Source of the DNA: Anaspis maculata
Taxonomy: Eukaryota > Arthropoda > Insecta > Coleoptera > Scraptiidae
NCBI GenBank assembly: GCA_949128115.1
Contig: OX421966.1
Span: forward strand, 36,101,042 to 36,165,041
Direction of reading: 5' to 3'
Length of the DNA: 64,000 nt
Position numbers and translations under genes: made by a program. The notes beneath the pieces are model-generated. The model was not told the origin of the DNA and ran no database searches. It saw only the letters and a list, made by a program, of their open reading frames with translations. Positions 56,656 through 64,000 of this stretch are shown here, one piece after another. Within the stretch, counting starts at the first letter, position 1. Every line of letters starts with the position of its first letter.

Positions 56656-57724
56656 TATAGGTACGTGCAACGACGCCTCACATACCAGACGCGTCTTCAC
56701 GTCCATCAGTGTTGCACCAGCTTGGCGGCGACGTTATTGTTTCAAGCCTTGTTTTTCGAGTACTTATGAGAGATTTTTATTTCGCCGTGAAAATGACGCC
56801 TGCTGCGTGCATTTTTGGGCAAATATAAACAAGATCCCAATCTGTATCATGCAAGTATACCTACATCGAAATCTGGCTATTGTTTTTCGCCATTTGACGG
56901 CTAAATTTAGCGCGCGATCCGAAATGTGCATGCGACCCAATATTAGCGTGCATGGAACCCCTCGGGGGATTTTTGACACGCTATGCGGTGCTTACCCGAA
57001 AACGCATCATCACGGATTTCCGGGAAATAACGGATTGGAGCAATCAACTACCAATTTGAATAGCATAGAAGAGAGTCGGCCTGACTAGGTACGCCGATGG
57101 TGCTGTTTCAAACCAGGAAGCCTCCCCTGACGATGAAAAGAGTTTGTTTAGGGTTTTTCCTTCAAATAACGTGTATGAAAGGATTATTTGCACCTCACAA
57201 CACGACTAATTAAAATTTCAACGTCTTTTGAAAGTAAAGGCATAGGCACGGAGAGGTGCTTTAAAATTCGCGTAATAGCCCTCCGCAAATGTTTTGGAAC
57301 ATCCGGGAAGCTGCCGTTTACTCATCTCACGTTATTTGCGTTTCGTCTTGTTGGTTTTTTTATTCGTTCTCTGCAATGTGAGGGTCTTTTTCGGGTATAG
57401 AGAAAATTGCTGCCTTGATTGCGATAATTAGAGACAGTCATGCATCACAACCAAAAAGGGAAGAGTACAAGACGATACCAGAAGAAGAAGAAGAAGAAGC
57501 AACAGCGGCAACCTGATGCGTAGGCATGCACATTGCACACATCCACACACATGATGCATACATAAATCTCTCGCTAGCAACATGTGTCCCTCCTGCAGCA
57601 CTAGCAAGAAGAGTGTGTAAGGTGCAATTCGGCAAGTACGGGGGACGTTCAAGATGTGTGATTCCAATAAATTTTATTTTTGAAACTTTTGATATTCATT
57701 TTCAGATATTATGCCTGTCAAATA
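56656..57724. other. no gene recognised; dispersed repeat copy 2 at 56700-56835
   Basis: 56700-56835 repeats the 51540 sequence (AGTGTTGCACCAGCTTGGCG, later TGCGTGCATTTTTGGGCAAA). A GAA microsatellite lies near 57482-57500. Short frames have no domains. Confidence 0.45.
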
Positions 57725-58817
57725 CAGGGTGGCCCAACGAAAACAGAACAGAGGGGCTTTCGGGCATTTCACCTAATTTTTTTGGAAAAAGCTCGGACAG
57801 GTCGATTTTTATACCAAGGGAGACATCTGAAACATACATCGGCGAATTTCTATCTTTAGCTTCCTCACCCCCACCCACCCCAACTTGGAAGTTTCAAATG
57901 ACACCACCCACCTTGCGATGAATCAAATTGAAAAGAATTAAATTCTCTTCCCGAAATATTTTATTCAGGAAGAGAAACTATAACTTCCAACCCTACCCCT
58001 CTTCTTCCTAAAATTGTCTGAGTTTTCAATGTAATATTCTTGACCTCTCAATTCTCTTCAGTATAGTCAACGTCATCCTGCACAGCATCGAGAGAGAAAA
58101 TTTTCTGTGTAAAAAGTGTCACCCAAATTCACCCCTTCACTCCCCTACCCCAACTTCAAAACCTGAAATGACACTTCCTCCTTTTTGGTACATCAAATTG
58201 AAGGGAATTGAATTCTCTTCCTGAATAAAATAGTTTCAGAATTTTCAAAAAGCCATTTTTTCCCCTAAAATACTCAGAATGTTCAATTTATTAGAGGAGG
58301 GGTTGAAAATTTGGAAAAAATAGTTTTCAGAAGAAAAAATCAATTCCCTTAAATCGATGTATCACAAAGTAGGTGGTGTCTGTTGAATTTTGAAGTTGGG
58401 GCGGGGAAGAGGAGAGGGGTGAATTTGGGTAGCACTTTTCTCCACCGAAAATTTCCTCCTGAGATGCTATTCAGGATGACGTTGATTGAATTGAAGAGAA
58501 TTGAAGGATCGAGAGAAGCAAATGGGATAGGTAGAGAAATTTAGGTAGATGGGGGGGGGGGGGGGGGGGTTGAAAATTTTAGAAATGTTTTTTTCAGAAA
58601 GGTAATTTGATTCTCTTTGATTTGATGTATTGCAAAGTAGATGGTGTCATTCGAAATTCTGAAGTTGAGGTGGGTAGGGGGGCTGAAGATAGAAATTTGT
58701 AAATGTATGTTTCAGATGTCCCCCTCGATATAAAAATCGACCTGTCTGAGCTTTTTTCAAAAAAATGAGGTGAAATGTCCGAAAACCCCTCTGTTCTGTT
58801 TTCGTTGGGCCACCCTG
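57725..58817. mobile_element. 1.09-kb foldback element (family FB-A), CAGGGTGG termini
   Basis: CAGGGTGGCCCAACGAAAAC at 57725 is inverted at 58798-58817. It is flanked by TA (57723-57724 and 58818-58819). The interior is homologous to the 6969-8044 element in the same order, including ACAGGTCGATTTTTATA, CTCACCCCCACCCACC, GGTGTCATTxGAAATTT and CTCAATTCTCTT. A run of about 19 G lies at 58552-58570. No coding region was recognised. Confidence 0.88.
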
Positions 58818-59080
58818 TATACCTGCCCTATAGTAAAGCATTTTAAGTTCAAAACTTTGCAATTTAATTACATATTCAAAATCTATTCAATGGATCAAAA
58901 GACAACAACACAACAAAATAATGAAATCAAGTTTGCAGTTGGAGTTTTTCACAATTTTCTAGTCGGGCGCTACGAATCTTAATTTTTTTTCCGGGAAAGT
59001 ATTGTGTTGCCACAGCAGAAGGAGGAGCTTGACTATGTGGGTTCGATCATTTTCCTGTCCATGTAGAATTGATTAAAATG
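58818..59080. other. no gene recognised
   Basis: AT-rich spacer between the foldback and the SINE. Nothing was seen. Confidence 0.4.
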
Positions 59081-59428
59081 AGGAGCTTGTGGTGTGGTGG
59101 TCAGCGCGTTCGACTACCATTTCAGGGGTCGTGGGTGTAACTCCCACTGTGGGCGCTCTGATTTTCGTCAATACAAGCTCTTTGATTCAGTTGCAATGCT
59201 TGCTAAATGCAAAACGGTCCGTGTGTCGCATAGCACGTAAAATACGACCGATGGTGCAGACCCCATGCGATGTTGGTGGTCGTTGAAAATCCATACGTTG
59301 TATGGAACACAGGGGTTCAGCAAATTTTTTTGGTATAGTGGAAGAAAGCATTTACCGGCGTCGGTGCTAGGCCTCGCCCTTGTTGCGGAAATAGGCCGAC
59401 GGTTGATAAACGAATAAAAAAAAAATAT
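59081..59428 (+). mobile_element. tRNA-derived SINE (different family)
   Basis: The head AGGAGCTTGTGGTGTGGTGG carries an A-box-like TGGTGTGGTGG and a degenerate B box (GGTGTAACTCC, about 59134-59144) inside a GTGGGTGTAACTCCCAC stem. A body of about 250 bases follows, ending GAAATAGGCCGACGGTTGAT, AAACGAATAAAAAAAAAATA. The head, length and A-tail fit a SINE. It is longer than the other two and only the AGGCCGA tail recalls them. Confidence 0.65.
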
Positions 59429-59667
59429 TGAAAGTGGTCGGGACACCCTGAAATTGCAGTCGCACTCAAAGTTGAACTGCCTGATTCTGTGAACTATTTT
59501 GAATTATTCTCAATTTTCTGAATGGCTGGTTAGTCATTCTCCGTAGAAAAGCTCCAATACCTAAGTTATACAGAGCGACACAATCAGGAAGTAGAAAAAT
59601 GCAAAAAATTCGAGAAAAAAAAATTGTCGCATTTTTCTTTTACCACAAAACTCACTGATCTGATCTA
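59429..59667. other. no gene recognised
   Basis: AT-rich spacer with a GGACACCCTGAAATTG motif near 59442. Nothing else was seen. Confidence 0.35.
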
Positions 59668-61320
59668 TAGTACAAGAAAGATAGATTTCAACCTCGGAAT
59701 AAATATGGACGTCGTGAAAATTTGATATTCTGTTCAGAATTGAGTGCTCTACAACATATCCAAAATCGCCAAAAATCGCACCCGGGGGTTTTGAGTTATT
59801 GGAGGGGGGGTAAAAAATTGTAACTTAAAATGGAGGGGATGAAGCCCGTCAATCAATTGGAAGCAAATACGTTATGATTCGACGCATCATATCCCGTTGA
59901 TACCATTTTGGCTCAAAAAATGTCGATTACTGGTGAAGGGGGGTTGTGGGGGGGCGAAGCTCTGCTAGGTGGTCCATTTTGTTTTTCTGGCCATGTAAAA
60001 CCGATCACGACAAGTTTGGTATCTTTTCCAACTAGATTCAATCTCCTGAACTCGAATCCGATGTGTAAATTTGGATGAAAACAAGTTTGAACAAGTTAAC
60101 TTGAAAAAACTTGTTTTTTCTTTGACAATTTTGAAGATTTTTTTTTTTCACTGTTAGAGGTAATCATCTTCCAAAAATTTTCAGGGGTCATTGGATTGGA
60201 GTGTATTCTTCACGAAAATCATCCACTTGATGTATAATTTTGATTCTCGAGTTCAAAAAATCGATTTGAACTCGAGCCGGCTCGGCGCGTTGTCTACTAC
60301 TGACCAGAACACTAGAGCATGCACCTTTCAATGAAAATAGCTCAAACATTCGAAGAGATAACAACTCATCTTTGAAAATTTGATTATATGTGCAGAATTG
60401 AATTCTCTATAACATAAACAAAATCGCCATGAATCGCACTGCAGGATTTTGAGTTATTCGAGGAGTAGGATAACATTTTCTCAAGATTCGTGCTCTATGA
60501 ACTGTTACCTCTCCCTTCAAATAACTCAAAACCCTGCAGTGCAATTCATGACGGTTTTGTTTATGTTATAGGAAATTCAATTCTGCACAGATAATCAAAT
60601 TTTCAAAGATGAGTTGTTATCTCTTCGAAAGTTTGAGCTATTTTAATTTCAAGGTGCATGCTGTAGTTTTCTGGTCAGTAGTAGAAAACGCGCCGAGCCG
60701 GCTCAAGTTCAAATCGATTTTTTGAACTCGAGAAACAAAATTATACATTAAATGGATGATTTTCGTGAAGAATACACTTCAATCTAATGACTCCTGAAAA
60801 TTTTCCGAAGATGAACATCTCTAACAGTAAAAAAGAAATTCGTCAAAATTGTCAAAGAAAAAACAAGTTTTTTCAAATTAAATTGTTCAAACTTGTTTTC
60901 ATCCAAATTTACAGATTGGATTCGAATTCAAGAGATTGAATTTAGTCGGAAAAGATACCAAACTTGTTGTGATCAGTTCTACATGGCCAGAAAAACAAAA
61001 CGGACCACCTAGCAGAGCTTCGCCCCCCCCACGACCCCCCTTCAACAGTAATTGACACTTTTTGTGTCAAAATGGTATCAACGGGTTATGATGCGTCGAA
61101 TCATAACGTATTTGCTTCCAATGGATTGACGAGTTTTATCCCCTCCATTCCAAGTTGCAATTTTTTACCCCCCCTCCAATAACTCAGAACCCCCGGGTGC
61201 GATTTCTGGCGATTTTGGATATGTTGTAGAGCACTCAATTCTGAACAGAATATCAAATTTTCAGGACGTCCATATTTTTTCCGAGGTTTTGCAGATTTTT
61301 TTACTATTTTTCCTGTACTA
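59668..61320. repeat. 1.65-kb foldback element (family FB-G)
   Basis: TAGTACAAGAAAGATAGATT at 59668 is inverted at the right end (…TTTTTCCTGTACTA, 61320). Long mirrored blocks include AATTGAGTGCTCTACAACAT, ATCGCACCCGGGGGTTTTGA, CATTTTGGCTCAAAAAATGT-like sequence, AGCTCTGCTAGGTGGTCC, TGAACTCGAGCCGGCTCGGC and CAAGTTTxAACAAGTT. The centre is near 60494 with a very short loop. Arms look 85-95% matched by eye. Pairing may extend a little beyond 59668 on the left. Confidence 0.88.
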
Positions 61321-61849
61321 CTGGGTTAGAGAGAGAAAAAATTAGAAATCACATGCGCGAGAGTGAGAAACCACTAACGACTTAGGTCAGAATACTTACT
61401 TCAGGTTGTAAAAGGAAAGCACCTATTGTATCGATATCTACAAGGTTTTCCGAATGCTTACCTATCGCCTAATTACAGGGTGTTATCAAGAAAGTAATTG
61501 TTTGGTTTTGTAGTGGAAGCTTTTTTGTTTGTCAGCCGTTTTTACAACTTGCCTCTTATGTTGAAGCCCCGAGCCTCAGATATAAAGGATCGATAAGCAG
61601 AATTGAATGAAGATAAATTTTCCAAAAAAGGGTTACATCAAAGGTGATCTAAACATCAATGAATTCCGACATTTAAATTGGAGAAAAAATTGTACAAGAA
61701 TCAGTTTGTCGTCAGAAGAACCATTTATAGCAAACACTTCAAGATCAACCATCAGCACTTTTTTCACATTTTTCCAGAGAAATGTGTTCGTCGTACGGGT
61801 TCGTCACTTCACTGCTTATTCAATTCGTCAAAAATAATTATTCATTCTA
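61321..61849. other. no gene recognised; lone CAGGGTG terminus near 61477
   Basis: ACAGGGTGTTATCAAGAAAG near 61476 looks like a foldback/MITE left end without a partner. Short plus-strand frames (61607-61866) have no domain. Confidence 0.4.
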
Positions 61850-63003
61850 TACAGGTTCAATCTTGATTTTTGAGGTTCGAATGGGTACTCCTACGTTACT
61901 CAGTTTCAGCTCTCCTTGGCTACGAGCTCTTGGCTCTCTGCTTCCTGTACACATCTTGCACTGCGACTGCTTCTTGGGAAGCACAAATTGTGAAACTTTT
62001 TGCTTCCTGTCCGGGCTTTCCCATACTTTTTTCAACAGCCTCACTCGCTATTCTCAACGAGTCCCACTGGGCCCAGAGAGCCACAAACTCTGATCCTTTT
62101 GTACAAATTTCTGATCATTCCGGTCTGTTCTGTCCGAGCTCTTTTCTTTCCGCCATCAGCAAGCCACTAGCGGAATCTTCTCGTTGCTTCTGCTCTTTCA
62201 CCACAGCTGTGGTCCAGCTAAGTGAACTCTCAAGGAGATGGTCGTGACCAGTACTGCATTCCGCTGGTCCACCTTCTTGCAGTGCTTTCGGCCGTCTCAG
62301 CATGGCCTTCGGAAAAGAGTGTCTTCACTAGCTTGACATTTACCTGGTCGGTGTTGGATTTCAAAGTCGTACTGCTGCAGTTTCTTTCTCCATCCTGCTA
62401 GCTGTCCCTCCGGATTCCTCACTTCACGCAACCACGTCAGTGAAACATGTCTGTTCTTACCAAAAATTGCCGGTGGAATGGACACTGGTGGAAAAGACCG
62501 CGGCATCCACTGTCGCTAGCAGTTCCCTACGAGTGACACAGTAATTTACATATTTCCGGTTTGAACAAACAAAACCTTGATGTGGAAGTTATCATCCTTT
62601 CCCGTCCGTGACAAAGTTGCGACATCACCGCACCAATTTCAGTATTACTGGCGAGTGGCGATGATATTCACGTTAAATTATGCCTCAGGCCGAGGATTCT
62701 GCTTAATGTCAGAATGGGTCTCGAGCACAACGCTTTATTAGTGTCTTAAAGGCATCTTTGAATTCCTTGGGACCACAAAAACAAGTGTCTGTGGAATTTG
62801 CATAAGTCAAAGAAACTTCTGACCTCGTGTTGGTTCTCTGGTCGTGGCCACTTGTTCCAAAAACGGCAAAAACTGATCTGCTTCTGGAACAGTATGCACT
62901 TCTCCGTTTGAGATAGGTTCTTGGGAGACATCCAAATATTTTTCGGAGATCGATCGATGACTATCACTATCACGTCGTCGAGGTGAACAAGACAAGTTTT
63001 TCA
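61850..63003 (-). pseudogene. Ty3/gypsy pol remnant: RT end, RNase H, start of integrase region
   Basis: The minus strand shows, in order, CLVHLDDVIVIV (RT motif C, near 62970-63000), then KNLSQTEKCILFQKQISFCR, KWPRPENQHEVRSFFDLC, then YCVTRRELLATVDAAVF (RNase H), LTWLREVRNPEGQLAGW, KLQQYDFEIQHRPGKCQAS, and a linker with WTTAVVKEQKQRE, RPEWSEICTKGSEFVAL, WAQWDSL and KQKVSQFVLPKKQS, which leads into the integrase zinc region in related elements. This is the RT-RNaseH-INT order of Ty3/gypsy. Frameshifts and internal deletions are evident. Gag, protease, most of RT and the integrase core are absent. Confidence 0.8.
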
Positions 63004-63075
63004 CGTAAGGCCTCGCAGGCCACACGGGAGTCGGACCACTCGTCGACACCCAACTCATCGACAGGATAGCTTGCC

Positions 63076-63376
63076 GATACCCAACTCATCGACAAGACAA
63101 TTCGCCGACAGGACAACTCATCGACAAGACAACTTGCCGACAGAACAACTCGTCGTCAGGACAACTTGTCGACAGGACAACTTGTCGACAGGACAACTTG
63201 TCGACAGGACAACTTGTCGACAGGACAACTTGTTGACAGGACAACTCGTCGACAGGACAACTCGTCGACAGGACAATTCGCCGACAGGACAACTCGCCGA
63301 CAGGACAACTTGCCGACAGGACAACTCGCCGACCAGAAAACTCACCGACGAGACAACTCGACGACAGGACAATTAA
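63076..63376. repeat. 16-bp minisatellite, about 19 copies
   Basis: Units of the form GACAGGACAACTTGTC repeat with 16-base spacing and C/T and T/C variants. TTGTCGACA-type inverted cores occur at each unit junction. Because three units make 48 bases, frames stay open on both strands and encode repeats such as TGQLVDRTTCRQDN. That is a by-product of the period, not evidence of a gene. Confidence 0.9.
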
Positions 63377-63425
63377 TTGAAGGTGCTAAGACAATTCTTC
63401 GCACGGACAATTATTCTTCACACCA

Positions 63426-64000
63426 AGGAGCCACATAGGGCTCTGAAAAGCCTAATAACGCATAAAGGAGCTTCCTAAGATTCCAGAAACTTTGAGAAAT
63501 CAGAAGGGGGCACCTGGTCTGCCAACGATAATCGAAGACACAAGGGGGCTCAATAGGGCTCCAAACGATACTTGAAGATACAAAGAGGCTCAGTAGAGCT
63601 TGAAACACTTCAATGTAGACACAAAATAGGAGAGGCCTCTTAAAATCGGGCGAAGGCCTGAACTAACACATCGTAGAAAGGGGCCCAGCAGAGCTATAAA
63701 TGCAACATGAAGTCACCAGAGGGCTACATAGGTCACTGAGAAACCTAAGAAGGTACAAAGAAGGTTTCTAAGATTCCAGAAACATCAAAAAATCAGAAGA
63801 GGGGCACTTGGGCCGCAAACGATAACTGAAGATAGAAGGGGGCTCAGCAGGGCTTGAAATGCTTTGATGTAGACACAAGAGAAGATAGGGCTCTGAAAAT
63901 CGCAAGAAGGATTGACGAGGCTCACTAGGGCTCCAAATGATACTTGAAGACAAAAAGAGGGCCCTGTAGGACTTCAACCAACACATAGTGACTCACATGA
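63426..64000. repeat. tandem repeat, about 292-bp unit, two copies to the window edge
   Basis: TAAGATTCCAGAAAC occurs near 63477 and 63769, and the following blocks (AATCAGAAGGGGGCAC, AACGATAATCGAAGACA, GGGGGCTCAATAGGGCT, AATGTAGACACAA) recur in the same order. Within each copy a shorter unit of about 40 bases (GGGCTC-AGGGCTCCAAACGATAC-TTGAAGA) also repeats loosely. It continues past the window end. Confidence 0.75.

Noticed and set aside
63071..63438. Repetitive protein TGQLVDRTTCRQDN on both strands
   Set aside because: Direct consequence of the 16-bp minisatellite. No start context or neighbouring gene.
1..64000. CRISPR arrays, bacterial operons, phage genes
   Set aside because: No regularly spaced unique-spacer arrays and no bacterial gene density. 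The repeat content is eukaryotic.

Overview
The window looks like a transposon-dense piece of an animal nuclear genome, most likely an arthropod and probably an insect. It is AT-rich, has no operons or densely packed genes, and contains tRNA-derived SINEs with pol III A/B boxes, solo LTRs, non-LTR retrotransposons, a Penelope-type GIY-YIG domain, a Ty3/gypsy remnant, and hAT, PIF/Harbinger and Tc1/mariner-type elements. I cannot name the species from sequence alone. I found no confident intact host gene. Almost everything I can explain is mobile DNA, much of it nested.

Layout. 0-9 kb: hairpins and foldbacks (0.7, 1.0-1.6, 2.7-3.1 kb), a SINE (4.5 kb), a decayed mariner-like relic (5.2-6.1 kb), a 1.08-kb foldback (7.0-8.0 kb) and a hAT-type non-autonomous element with 8-bp target duplication (8.2-8.9 kb). 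9-14 kb: a stretch without recognised genes, a nuclease-like remnant (11.1 kb), a foldback (11.5-12.3 kb), a hammerhead-like fold (12.6 kb), a solo LTR (12.9-13.3 kb) and an inverted-repeat element (13.4-14.2 kb). 14-20 kb: mostly unexplained AT-rich DNA. 20-27 kb: a 1.7-kb foldback, a broken THAP-domain coding fragment (23.3-23.8 kb, minus strand), a PIF/Harbinger MITE, a hAT element holding a nested hairpin, and a second solo LTR of the 12.9-kb family. 28-31 kb: the only intact long coding region, a 1043-codon minus-strand reverse transcriptase with a restriction-like endonuclease domain. 32.9-35.3 kb: a Penelope GIY-YIG fragment, a truncated relative of the 28-kb element and direct repeats carrying a 32-bp palindromic insertion. 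35.9-42 kb: another hAT element, a GC-rich island and a 2.45-kb foldback. 42-48 kb: a 22-bp tandem array, hairpins, a SINE, possible decayed minus-strand exons, and a 1.5-kb foldback inserted in another foldback family. 48.7-50.7 kb: a foldback within a foldback. 52-57 kb: a third fragment of the 28-kb element family, a 5'-truncated LINE whose tail took a Harbinger-type MITE, and another nested foldback pair. 57.7-64 kb: a foldback, a SINE, a 1.65-kb foldback, a decayed gypsy pol fragment, a 16-bp minisatellite and a 292-bp tandem repeat.

The dominant theme is foldback DNA. At least a dozen elements of 0.4-2.5 kb are inverted repeats over almost their whole length, fall into several families, share short conserved modules, and are inserted in one another. 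If transcribed, each would make a long hairpin RNA. All boundaries were read by eye, so arm limits are accurate to roughly 5-30 bases unless a target duplication fixes them.
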